From positions 1-64,000 of the forward strand of contig PNLP01000019.1 in the NCBI GenBank assembly GCA_013823135.1: DNA of 64,000 nt. The letters run 5' to 3'. The notes below the pieces were generated by a model. It searched no databases, was not told the origin of the DNA, and saw nothing but the letters and a program-made list of their open reading frames with translations. This document shows positions 43,530 through 52,038 of this stretch, in pieces. Every line of letters begins with the position of its first letter. Position 1 is the stretch's first letter. The stretch comes from Planctomycetaceae bacterium. Its GTDB lineage: Bacteria > Planctomycetota > Planctomycetia > Gemmatales > Gemmataceae. The position numbers and the translations under genes are program-made.

Positions 43530-44933
43530 ATGATCCGCCGTACCAGCCAAACTCTTACTATCTGGTTCGTTGCGTGGGATCTTGCGCTCACGTCGGCCGC
43601 CTGGCTGGCGTCCTACTGGGTGCGGTTCGATACGGGCCTCTTTACGCCCGAGCCCGACATCCAGCCACCGTTCTCGCTTTACGTCGGTAGCCTTCCGCTG
43701 ATTGTGATGCTCGCCGCCGTCGCCTACCGCTTCGTGGGGATGTACGAAATCCATCGCCTGCGTCGCTTCCGCGAAGAACTCGCGGCCGTGTGCAAGGGCG
43801 TCGGCCTGATGGCCCTCGCCGTGATGGCCACCAGCTTCGCCCGGCAGAACCACTACGAGTCGCGAATCGCGATGGGTGCGTTCGTCGGCAGCGTGCTCGT
43901 CGGTGTGGTGTTCGCTCGCCGCATGACATGGAAAGTGGTTCGGAAACTTCGCACTCATGGTGTGAATCAAAGCCGCGCACTGGTCGTTGGAACGGGCCGA
44001 CTCGCTCGCCGCACCGTGCGCACACTTCGCACGGTGTCTTGGTCTGGCATCAGGCCGTTCGGCTACGTCGAAGACGAAGAGCACCGCGGCCCCGCGACCG
44101 ACCTGCCCATCGTCGGCTCGATCTCCGAGCTCCGCGATCTAATCAAGCTGCACAACATCCACCACGTCTTCATCGCGTTGCCCTTGAAGCGATATGGCGA
44201 CGCCCGGCGGGTGTTCGGGGAGCTTTCGCAGATCGTTGTGGATGTGCAACTCATCGCAGACGTGCCACAGATGGCCGGGATGACGTTCCACACCACGCAA
44301 CTCCACGGCATGACCGTTGTTGGCCTGCGGGAAAGCCCCCACCACGGTATGAACGTGGTCGTGAAGCGCGTCATGGATATGTTCCTCGCGACGGTCGCGC
44401 TCGTGCTGCTCGCCCCCGTGATGGCCTTCCTCGCGCTGCTCATCAAGATCACGAGCCCGGGGCCGGTCTTCTATCGCCAGGAACGCTGCGGACTGAACGG
44501 CGAGCCATTCGACATGCTGAAATTCCGCACGATGCGTGCCGACGCCGAGGCGAACGGCCCGCAGATGACCGCCCAGAATGACCCCCGCAAAACGTGGCTC
44601 GGCTCGATTCTCCGGGCCACGAATCTGGACGAGTTACCGCAACTGTTCAACGTGCTTCGCGGCGACATGAGCCTTGTCGGTCCGCGACCCGAACGGCCTG
44701 TGTTCGTGAACAAATTCTCGAAGACGATCCCGGGCTATATGTCCCGCCATGCGGTGAAAGCGGGCATGACAGGCTGGGCACAGGTGAACGGCTGGCGGGG
44801 GAACTCGTCGCTCCGTCGCCGCGTGCAGTTCGACCTCTACTACATCACGCACTGGAACCCGCTGTTCGACCTGCGAATCATGTTCCTCACCGTCTGGCGG
44901 ATGCTCTTCCAGAAGCAGAAACACGCCTACTGA
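43530..44933 (+). CDS. Polyprenyl-phosphate hexose-1-phosphate transferase (WcaJ/WbaP-like)
   Basis: A 467-residue initiating enzyme that moves a hexose-1-phosphate from a UDP-sugar to undecaprenyl phosphate. Four hydrophobic N-terminal segments (first TIWFVAWDLALTSAAWLASY) precede a CoA-binding-like domain (RALVVGTGRLARRTVRTL). The catalytic domain begins VVKRVMDMFLATVALVLLAP, with FYRQERCGLNGEPFDMLKFR, the DE pair in NLDELPQLFNVL and MSLVGPRPERP. It ends LFDLRIMFLTVWRMLF. Isolated from the other glycan locus, it heads the second envelope cluster. The exact sugar is unknown. Confidence 0.92.
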   Translation: MIRRTSQTLTIWFVAWDLALTSAAWLASYWVRFDTGLFTPEPDIQPPFSLYVGSLPLIVMLAAVAYRFVGMYEIHRLRRFREELAAVCKGVGLMALAVMATSFARQNHYESRIAMGAFVGSVLVGVVFARRMTWKVVRKLRTHGVNQSRALVVGTGRLARRTVRTLRTVSWSGIRPFGYVEDEEHRGPATDLPIVGSISELRDLIKLHNIHHVFIALPLKRYGDARRVFGELSQIVVDVQLIADVPQMAGMTFHTTQLHGMTVVGLRESPHHGMNVVVKRVMDMFLATVALVLLAPVMAFLALLIKITSPGPVFYRQERCGLNGEPFDMLKFRTMRADAEANGPQMTAQNDPRKTWLGSILRATNLDELPQLFNVLRGDMSLVGPRPERPVFVNKFSKTIPGYMSRHAVKAGMTGWAQVNGWRGNSSLRRRVQFDLYYITHWNPLFDLRIMFLTVWRMLFQKQKHAY

Positions 44934-45363
44934 CTTGCGAAGTAGCTTTGGCGAGCGGGGCACAAACTCCCTTGCTCGCCCCCATCTCAAGCCATCCGTT
45001 TCCGGGGTGGCTCGCCAAGACAGACAAATGCTGCACGGCGGTCGCCACACATTTTGGCGAGCGGGGGTGCGTCAGTCCCCGGGTTCTTGTCATCGCTCAC
45101 ACCTGGGGGGGACTGACGTCCCCCGCTCGCCACAAACTAAAGGCACACCCGCCGTGGCAGGGTGTATCTTGATTTTTTGGCGAGCCACCCCGGTTACGGG
45201 GTGGGTGTATTTCACAACCGCTCGAAACCCGCCCCGTAACCGGGGCGGCTCGCCAAGACCGCCAAAAAATGCAGGTACACCCGCCGTGGCAAACCGGCTT
45301 GTTCGCGGAGGCGGGGTAGGTTATAAGCCGCTACCCGATAGACCACGGACGGACTGAGGGGCA
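44934..45363. repeat. 430-bp intergenic array of GGCGAGCC-type inverted repeats
   Basis: Two strong inverted repeats are visible: 45,055-45,080 with 45,107-45,132 (TGGCGAGCGGGGGTGCGTCA and complement, one or two mismatches), and 45,174-45,201 with 45,230-45,256 (GGCGAGCCACCCCGGTTACG and complement). The second is flanked by exact 15-nt direct repeats ACACCCGCCGTGGCA at 45,145-45,159 and 45,277-45,291. No gene is supported; the ribosome site of the next gene, GAGGGGC, is at the right end. Confidence 0.8.
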
Positions 45364-47511
45364 ATGCGCAACTTCCTGCGAATCCTGAAATACTCCTGGC
45401 CGTACCGGTTTCGGCTACTGGCCTCCATATTCTGCGCCCTGATGGTTGCGGCCCTCTGGAGCCTCAACCTCTCCGCGATCTACCCCGTGCTCAAGATCCT
45501 GAGCACGGATAAGAACCTTCATCAGTGGATCGACAGTGAGATCGAAAGCTACCAACGGCAACTCGACGACCCGAAGCGGTTGAAGCGACTGGAGGAACTC
45601 CAGGCTCAACTCAAGGAGATCGAGCAGAACCCGAATAAATCGGAGACCGAGACACGCGAGCGGAAAGCGACGGAAGAAGTCGCCAAGCTCGAAGGCGAAC
45701 GCAGCAACCTGGGCACCTGGGTTTACCGATGTCAGTGGTTCAAGGCAAAGGTGATCCGGCATATCCCCGAGGATCGGTTCCAGTCGTTTGTCTGGCTCCT
45801 GGTGGCGGTGGTTATCGGGCTCATCTTCAAGGGTGTGTTCGAATTCCTCCATGAAGCCCTCGTCGGGAGCGTCACCAATCACACGCTGTTCGACTTGCGG
45901 AACGCGTTCTTCCGACGCTCGCTCCACCAGGACGTTCGGCAACTCGCGACGACAGGCACCGCGGAGTTGATGGCCCGGTTCACCAACGACACAGAACAAG
46001 TCGGCACCGGCCTGAAGGTTGTGTTTGGCCGCATGGTCGGCGAACCGCTCAAGGCCGTGGCGTGTTTCGTCGTCGCCTGCGTCATTAGCTGGCAACTCAC
46101 GCTCGTGTTCGTGCTGGTCGTTCCGCTCACGATCGTGGCCGTTGTTCGCGTCAGCAAATTGATGCGGAAGGCAGCCAAGAAGGTGCTGGAGCGGATGTCG
46201 GCGATGTACAAGGTGGTACGCGAGACGTTCGACGGCGTTCGGGCCGTGAAGGGTTTCACCCGCGAACCACACCAGCGCCGCCGGTTCCGCTCCGCGAACC
46301 GCGAGTTCCTGCGTAAAGCGATGCGAATGATCTACATCGACGCGGCCACGGGGCCGATCGTCGAAGTGCTGGTCGTGGTCGCCATCAGCATGGCCCTGGC
46401 GTCCGGAACGTACCTCGTGGTGAGCGGTAACACGCACATCTTCGGGATCCGGATGACGAGCCAACCGCTCGAGTTCGCAACGCTCTTGCAACTGTACGCC
46501 TTCCTGGCAGCAACGGCCGACCCGGTACGCCGGTTGACGAGCGTGTACACGAAGATCCAGGTCGCCGAAGCTGCCGCGAACCGCATCTTCGAGCTTTACG
46601 ACCGGATGCCTGCGGTCACGGCCAACCCTGCTGGCCCACGCCTATTCGAGATGCGCAAGCAGAAAGCCATCGAGAGTGCTGAGGCACGCGAGGAGTTGGA
46701 AGCTTCGTTGGGTCGGCCGCCGAAGCCTGCGGAACTGGCTGCGAGGTTGGGCGTCTCGGTCGCGCAACTCGAAACCTACATCGAGTTCCGGAACGTGTGC
46801 TTCTCGTACAACCCCGGCAACGCGACGCTCAGCAACGTCAGCTTCACGGTGAAGGCGGGTGAAACGATCGCCATCGTGGGCGGCAACGGCTGCGGGAAGA
46901 CCACGCTGCTCGGGTTGTTGCTACGCTTCTACGATCCGGATCACGGAGCCGTCTTGATTGACGGCGTGAACTTGCGAACGGCGCACCTCCGATCGCTCCG
47001 CAAGATGATCGGCCTCGTCACGCAGGACACGCAGTTGTTCGACGGCACGGTGTTCGACAACATCGCCTTCGGGAAGCGCGGCGCGACCCGCGAGGAAGTG
47101 ATCGAAGCTGCACGAAAGTCCCACGCTCACGACTTCATCACGGCCAAACCGAAGGGTTACGATGAGGCGATGGGCGAGGGTGCGGGAATCCAGTTCTCGG
47201 GCGGCGAGAAGCAAAAGATCGCGCTCGCCCGGGCCATCCTGCGTGACCCGAGCATTTTGATCCTCGACGAGTTCAGCAGCGCCATCGACACCGCGAGCGA
47301 GAACGACATTCACGGCGTCCTGAAGGAGTACGTGAAGGGTCGCACGGTGTTCCTGATTACCCACAAGTTGCACACCCTGGAAATCGCCGACCGCATCGTG
47401 GTCATGGATGCGGGCGAGGTCGTGGACATCGGCACGCACGCCGAACTCATCGGGCGTTGCTTGATGTACCAGCGATTGTGCGATCCCGCATCCGCCCGGA
47501 AGGCCGCATGA
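45364..47511 (+). CDS. MsbA-like ABC exporter with a coiled-coil loop and an HTH-like linker
   Basis: A 715-residue half-transporter, longer than the usual 580-600. After the first TM, residues about 52-120 form a charged, probably coiled-coil extracytoplasmic loop (IESYQRQLDDPKRLKRLEEL...). TM segments then follow to about 390. Residues 440-472 (EAREELEASLGRPPKPAELA, ARLGVSVAQLE) resemble sigma70 region 3 and sit between membrane and nucleotide-binding domains. The NBD has GGNGCGKTTLL (about 507-517), FSGGEKQKIALARAI and ILILDEFSSAID. Lipid-linked glycan or lipid A export is the likely role. Confidence 0.88.
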   Translation: MRNFLRILKYSWPYRFRLLASIFCALMVAALWSLNLSAIYPVLKILSTDKNLHQWIDSEIESYQRQLDDPKRLKRLEELQAQLKEIEQNPNKSETETRERKATEEVAKLEGERSNLGTWVYRCQWFKAKVIRHIPEDRFQSFVWLLVAVVIGLIFKGVFEFLHEALVGSVTNHTLFDLRNAFFRRSLHQDVRQLATTGTAELMARFTNDTEQVGTGLKVVFGRMVGEPLKAVACFVVACVISWQLTLVFVLVVPLTIVAVVRVSKLMRKAAKKVLERMSAMYKVVRETFDGVRAVKGFTREPHQRRRFRSANREFLRKAMRMIYIDAATGPIVEVLVVVAISMALASGTYLVVSGNTHIFGIRMTSQPLEFATLLQLYAFLAATADPVRRLTSVYTKIQVAEAAANRIFELYDRMPAVTANPAGPRLFEMRKQKAIESAEAREELEASLGRPPKPAELAARLGVSVAQLETYIEFRNVCFSYNPGNATLSNVSFTVKAGETIAIVGGNGCGKTTLLGLLLRFYDPDHGAVLIDGVNLRTAHLRSLRKMIGLVTQDTQLFDGTVFDNIAFGKRGATREEVIEAARKSHAHDFITAKPKGYDEAMGEGAGIQFSGGEKQKIALARAILRDPSILILDEFSSAIDTASENDIHGVLKEYVKGRTVFLITHKLHTLEIADRIVVMDAGEVVDIGTHAELIGRCLMYQRLCDPASARKAA

Positions 47512-49040
47512 TGGCGACAGTGAACGCTCCCCTTCGGGTCGCGGCTACACGATCATCGGATTGGGCCGCGTTCCTTCGTCCTCTCGTTTCCGTGTCGCCC
47601 TATCTGTTTGTCTGTTTCCTGTTCTTCGCTCAACTCGGGCACCGCGACCTTTACAGCAGTCACGAAGCACGGGCGGCACAGGTCGCCCAGCGAATGCTCG
47701 ACACGGGCAACTGGGGATTGCTCGTTCTGTTCGACGGTCGCGCCGATCTTCAAAAACCACCCGCGTACTACTGGGCCGTTGCCGCAGTTGGTTGGCTCAA
47801 CGGCGGCGTCGTTACCGAATGGGGCGTGCGGTTCCCTTCGGCGCTCGCGGGGTTGGCCTGCGTGTTGCTGATGTCCGCATTTCTGCGAGCCGATGGTCGC
47901 CCCACGGCCGCGATGGTGGCCGCAATCGGACTGGCAACCGCGAACCACTTCACGGGAATCAGCCGCACCGCGAGAATCGACATTCCGCTGGCGTGCTGCG
48001 TGCTCGTGTCGCTGATGGCGTTCTACAGGGGATGCACGAGTGCGAAACCGCAAACGGCTTCTTTTGCCTGGCATTTGCTCTCCGCTGTCGCGGCTGGTGT
48101 CGCGGTGATGCTCAAGGGGCCGGTCGCACTCGCGCTCATCGGGCCAGCGGCGGTCGCATGGCTCGTCATCGAACGGCGATACACTCGGGTTCGGCTGCCG
48201 ATCAGTTCCGCGATTCTGGGGCCGCTGGTTGTTGCGGCAGTTGCGATGCCGTGGTTCCTGTGGGTGAACGAGAACACCGGCGGCGAGTTCCTCCGCGTGT
48301 TCTTCTGGCACCACACCATCGCCCGCTACACCGGCTCGTCCCCGCTCCTGGCGACTCACCCGTGGTGGTACTACATCCCGCGGTTCGCAGTCGATTTCCT
48401 CCCGTGGACACCGGCACTGATCGGCCTTGTGGCCTGGGCCTTCCGCTCGGGCTACTGGCGGACCGATGCGGCCTTCCGCTTCGGGATCATCTCGTTCGGC
48501 GTGATGGTCGCAGTGCTCTCCACGGCGAAGTTCAAGCGTGCCGACTACCTGTTGCCCGCGTACCCGTTCGCGGCGATCGCTCTGGGTTGCGTGGCCGAGG
48601 CATGGCTGGCTTCGCGAACGCAACCCCGCACCGTGCGGCTCGCCGAGAGAACCTTCGCGATTGTGTTGGCCGGGGTGTTCGTTGCCTGGCTGGTGATGAC
48701 GCAGTTCGTGGAATCACGGGAACAGGCACGCGAAGAGAAACGCCGCTTCGCGGAGATGATTCGCTCACACGCTCCGGCACCCGAGACCATTCTTCAGTTC
48801 CGCATGGAATCGCACCTGCTTTCCTACCACCTCGGCTCCCCGGTTCAGACACTGGTCGAATGGGGTGAGCTGAACGATTTCCTGGTCGTGCCCGGCCCGC
48901 GATTCGTGGTCATGCCGCCGGAGTACGTCTACACCGCGAGTGTCATCTGCACGAGCCGGAAGCTCGTGGAGATTGGAAAACTGGAAGATTTCACCAGCGG
49001 CAAGCCGCACCGACCGCTGGTGTTCCTGCGCACAGAATGA
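47508..49040 (+). CDS. ArnT/GT39-83-like membrane glycosyltransferase
   Basis: A 510-residue GT-C enzyme using a polyprenyl-phosphate sugar. The N-terminal catalytic loop has GHRDLYSSHEARAAQVAQRM, with the acidic residues typical of PMT/ArnT enzymes, then LQKPPAYYWAVAAVGWL. About eleven hydrophobic segments follow, and a short soluble C-terminal domain is present. ATG 47508 overlaps the ABC exporter stop (ATGA), with ATG 47511 as alternative. Residues 6-14 (NAPLRVAAT) come from a dispersed repeat (47,525-47,547), which family members should lack. Lipid A or glycan modification is inferred. Confidence 0.86.
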   Translation: MMATVNAPLRVAATRSSDWAAFLRPLVSVSPYLFVCFLFFAQLGHRDLYSSHEARAAQVAQRMLDTGNWGLLVLFDGRADLQKPPAYYWAVAAVGWLNGGVVTEWGVRFPSALAGLACVLLMSAFLRADGRPTAAMVAAIGLATANHFTGISRTARIDIPLACCVLVSLMAFYRGCTSAKPQTASFAWHLLSAVAAGVAVMLKGPVALALIGPAAVAWLVIERRYTRVRLPISSAILGPLVVAAVAMPWFLWVNENTGGEFLRVFFWHHTIARYTGSSPLLATHPWWYYIPRFAVDFLPWTPALIGLVAWAFRSGYWRTDAAFRFGIISFGVMVAVLSTAKFKRADYLLPAYPFAAIALGCVAEAWLASRTQPRTVRLAERTFAIVLAGVFVAWLVMTQFVESREQAREEKRRFAEMIRSHAPAPETILQFRMESHLLSYHLGSPVQTLVEWGELNDFLVVPGPRFVVMPPEYVYTASVICTSRKLVEIGKLEDFTSGKPHRPLVFLRTE

Positions 49041-49114
49041 CTGACGTGATTTCCGCGATAGAACAGCCTTTACCGTTGCCTGCTCTCTGACTTTCTTGAC
49101 TTGCGAGGATCGCC

Positions 49115-49708
49115 ATGATCGGTAGTACGATGGGTCCGCGTCAGTTTCTCGACCGCGTGAGCGCGGAACTCGGCAGGATCGACCCGGATCAGATTCAAAA
49201 GCTCGCGGACCTCATCCACCAACGCTACGTCGCCGGGCGGTTCGTGTTCATCATCGGCAACGGCGGCAGCGGGTCGAACGCATCGCACCTCTGCGAAGAC
49301 CTCGGCAAAGGCTCGCTCGCCCGCAAGTTCTTCGACGACGACAGCAAGAAGCGGTTGAAGGTGCTGAGCCTCACGGACAACACGCCGTACATTCTGGCGT
49401 GGGGCAACGACGAAGGGTTCGACCGCGTGTTCCTCGAACAACTGAAGAACCTCGCCTCGCCCGGCGACTTGCTGGTCGCGATCAGCGGCAGCGGCAACAG
49501 CCCGAACATCCTTCGCGCTGTGGAATGGGCCAACGCCCACGACGTGACGACGTTCGGCTGCACCGGGTTCGGTGGCGGGAAATTGAAGTCGCTGGCCCAC
49601 CACAACCTGCACGTCCCGCTCGACGACATGGGGATCGTCGAGTCGATCCACCTGACGGCATTCCACTGGGTCGTGGACGATATGTACCGTCGCGTTTCGC
49701 TGGTGTGA
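49115..49708 (+). CDS. SIS-domain sugar isomerase, GmhA-like
   Basis: A 197-residue sugar isomerase-type protein. The phosphosugar loop is FIIGNGGSGSNASHL, then LSLTDNTPYILAWGNDEGFD, VFLEQLKNLASPGDLLVAIS and SGSGNSPNILRAVEWA. This pattern and length fit sedoheptulose-7-phosphate isomerase GmhA, the first step of ADP-heptose synthesis. The Zn-binding residues of GmhA are not all clear, so another SIS-domain phosphosugar role is possible. ATG 49115 has GAGGA six bases upstream. It closes the second envelope cluster. Confidence 0.82.
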   Translation: MIGSTMGPRQFLDRVSAELGRIDPDQIQKLADLIHQRYVAGRFVFIIGNGGSGSNASHLCEDLGKGSLARKFFDDDSKKRLKVLSLTDNTPYILAWGNDEGFDRVFLEQLKNLASPGDLLVAISGSGNSPNILRAVEWANAHDVTTFGCTGFGGGKLKSLAHHNLHVPLDDMGIVESIHLTAFHWVVDDMYRRVSLV

Positions 49709-49715
49709 TTCTGCC

Positions 49716-49776
49716 GTCCGAGCCCGAGCGCCAGCGAGGTACTGCGTGAATTCCTCGCTGGCGCTCGGGCTCGGAC
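49716..49776. repeat. 24-bp perfect inverted repeat between convergent genes
   Basis: Arms 49,716-49,739 and 49,753-49,776 (GTCCGAGCCCGAGCGCCAGC... and complement) match exactly with a 13-nt loop. Located between the GmhA-like gene (plus) and the EF-G-like gene (minus), it could end transcription from both sides. There is no T-run, and the sequence looks like a dispersed REP element. Confidence 0.75.
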
Positions 49777-49785
49777 CCAATCGGC

Positions 49786-51930
49786 TTACTCTTCGTCGTC
49801 GTCCTTGAGGTTCGACTTGCTCACGATCTGCTGTTGCACGTTCGCGGGCACCATATCGTAGTGGCTCAACTCCATCGCATACGAACCGGTCCCCTGCGTC
49901 ATGCCGCCAAGTTGCGCCGCGTAGCGGGCCACTTCGCCGAGCGGCGCACGAGCGTAGATCACGGTCATGTCGCCGGGCAGGCTCTCCTGATTCTCGACGT
50001 GAGCCCGCTTCGTTGGCAGGTCGCCCAGGATCGCTCCCGTGTACTTGCTCGGCACCGTGATCTCCAGTTTCACGATCGGTTCGAGCAGGGCTGGCCGTGC
50101 GGCGAGGAACGCCTTGCGGAACGCATGGCGAGCGGCCGTCTTGAACGCGGCTTCCGATGAGTCCACGTCGTGATACTTCCCGAAGTGAACCTCGACGGCA
50201 CAGTCCTGAATGCGATAGCCCGCGATCACGCCGCGTTCCAGCATCTCCTTGCAGCCTTTCTCGACTGCGGGGATGAAGTTATTCGGAATCGTGCCGCCGA
50301 CGATGTGATCGAGGAACGCGAAGTTCATCGCCGGGTCGTAGTGGCAACTCCGCAACTTCTCGAAGCGGCTCTTGTTCGCGAACTCCGCCTCGCACTGTTC
50401 CTGCGTCTTGATGTCGCGCGAGAGCGGATAGATGCGGATGTGTACCTCCGCGAACTGACCACGGCCACCGGTTTGCTTCTTGTGCTTGTGGTCGCCCTCG
50501 GCCTGACCCACGATCGTCTCGCGATACGGGATCTTCGGTTCCTTGGTGTTCACCTCCACGGCGAACCGTGCCTTCAGTCGCTCGCGGATGATGTCGAGGT
50601 GCAACTGGCTCACGCCGGTGATGACGAGTTCGTGCGTCTGTGCGTCATGCGTGATCTTCACCGTCGGGTCTTCGGCCGCGAGTTTGTGCAACCCGGCGGA
50701 AATCTTCTGCTCGTCGCCACGAATCTTTGGCTCGATAGCCATGCCGAACATGGGCGTTGGGAAGTGTGGCAATGGCAACTTCGGCGCGTGGTTCGTGAAC
50801 GCGATGGTGTCGCCGATTTCGAGCCCCTCGACCTTCGCAATGGCAACGATGTCGCCCGGCCCAGCCTCGGTCACCTGCGTCGTGGTCTTTCCCTGGGCTT
50901 CCAGTAAGTGACCCACGCGAAGAGTCTGGCCATTGCGCAGGTTCACGACGTTGTGGTTATGCTGCAACTTCCCCGCAATAACCCGGATGAAGCTCAGGTG
51001 CCCGACAAACTTGTCGTTGACCACCTTGAACACCTGCCCGACAAACTCCTCCTGCTCGGTCGGTTCGAGTTGGTGCGTGGAACCGTTCGTGCCTACCTGC
51101 AAGCCTTCGAGCCGTTTGCGGGAGAAACTCGGCGACAGCCCATAGCGGCTCAGTGCGTCGAGAAGTTCCCGCACGCCCTTGTCCTTCTTCGCGGAGACGC
51201 AGAAAATCGGCACGAGGGTGCCAGCGTCCAGCGCACGTGAGATGTCTGCCTCCAGCTCGGCGACCGTGACCTTTCCCTCGGTGAGGTACTTCTCCAACAG
51301 CGGTTCGTCAGACTCGACGACAGCTTCAATGAGTTGACTGCGAGCCGCGGGCACCTTGATCGGGCACGACGCGGGGATGTTCACTCGCGGATCGAGCAAG
51401 CAGTAGACATCACGCATTCCGGGGCCAACACGATCCGGGGCGTTGAACAGAACGCAGTTCTTCCCCAGTGCTGCCTGAATGCTCTCGACTAAACCGGGCA
51501 AGTCAACGTGTTCCGAGTCGAGTTTGTTGATGACGATGGCCCGCGAGAGGCCGAGTGTCGTGGCTTCCTGAAACATCCGCCGCGTGTTCATCTCCACGCC
51601 GTTAACGGCCGACACCACAATCACAGCGGTTTCGACGGCGGCCAGCGCTTCGAGTGCCGCGCCGATGAAGTCGGGCGAGCCGGGGGCATCGAGGATGTTC
51701 AGGTGCTTGCCGTCGTGATCGGCGTGCAGAACGTGCGTGTCGATGGAAAAGTGGTGCTTGTGTTCTTCTTCGTCGAAGTCGCCGACGCTGGTGCCGTCGT
51801 CGACGCTACCCATCCGATCAACCGCGTGAGCCTCGAACAGAAGGGCATCGGCCAGGCTGGTTTTGCCCGCGGCACGGTGCCCAACGAGTGCAATGTCCCG
51901 GACGTTTTCCACGAGATGCTTGACGGCCAT
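49786..51930 (-). CDS. EF-G-like GTPase (EF-G-II/FusA2 type)
   Basis: A 714-residue translational GTPase. G1 is VGHRAAGKTSLADAL. G3 is LDAPGSPDF, with Ser where EF-G has the catalytic His. G4 is NKLD. Domain II contains FVGQVFKVVNDKFVGHLSFI, domain IV TGGRGQFAEVHIRIYPL, and domain V ends GGMTQGTGSYAMELSHYDMV. The overall architecture is complete. Altered G1 and G3 are usual for the second EF-G of planctomycetes and actinobacteria, whose role is not the main elongation factor function. The C-terminus DDDEE is acidic. Not part of a str operon. Confidence 0.9.
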   Translation of the reverse strand: MAVKHLVENVRDIALVGHRAAGKTSLADALLFEAHAVDRMGSVDDGTSVGDFDEEEHKHHFSIDTHVLHADHDGKHLNILDAPGSPDFIGAALEALAAVETAVIVVSAVNGVEMNTRRMFQEATTLGLSRAIVINKLDSEHVDLPGLVESIQAALGKNCVLFNAPDRVGPGMRDVYCLLDPRVNIPASCPIKVPAARSQLIEAVVESDEPLLEKYLTEGKVTVAELEADISRALDAGTLVPIFCVSAKKDKGVRELLDALSRYGLSPSFSRKRLEGLQVGTNGSTHQLEPTEQEEFVGQVFKVVNDKFVGHLSFIRVIAGKLQHNHNVVNLRNGQTLRVGHLLEAQGKTTTQVTEAGPGDIVAIAKVEGLEIGDTIAFTNHAPKLPLPHFPTPMFGMAIEPKIRGDEQKISAGLHKLAAEDPTVKITHDAQTHELVITGVSQLHLDIIRERLKARFAVEVNTKEPKIPYRETIVGQAEGDHKHKKQTGGRGQFAEVHIRIYPLSRDIKTQEQCEAEFANKSRFEKLRSCHYDPAMNFAFLDHIVGGTIPNNFIPAVEKGCKEMLERGVIAGYRIQDCAVEVHFGKYHDVDSSEAAFKTAARHAFRKAFLAARPALLEPIVKLEITVPSKYTGAILGDLPTKRAHVENQESLPGDMTVIYARAPLGEVARYAAQLGGMTQGTGSYAMELSHYDMVPANVQQQIVSKSNLKDDDEE

Positions 51931-51973
51931 GTGTTGGCCTCCGAGTTGGGAAAGGATTGAAGTGTGGTCGCCG

Positions 51974-52038
51974 CGCTCCCCTCGGGTCGCGGCTAAACCT
52001 AAACCGACGAACGTTTAGCCGCGACCCGAAGGGGAGCG
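51974..52038. repeat. Inverted repeat of the CTCCCCTTCGGGTCGCGGCT family, overlapping the hisA stop
   Basis: Arms 51,974-51,998 and 52,013-52,038 are reverse complements except for one missing C. Read on the minus strand, the right arm supplies the last six codons and TAA of hisA. The remaining bases to the EF-G-like start carry nothing else. Confidence 0.85.

Noticed and set aside
42930-44084. Minus-strand open frame of about 384 codons across the phosphotransferase start
   Set aside because: It runs antisense to the clear WcaJ-like gene and its promoter and contains shadow sequence only.
44934-45363. Possible CRISPR array because of repeated short GC-rich units
   Set aside because: Units are inverted rather than direct, spacing is irregular, and no cas gene is present.
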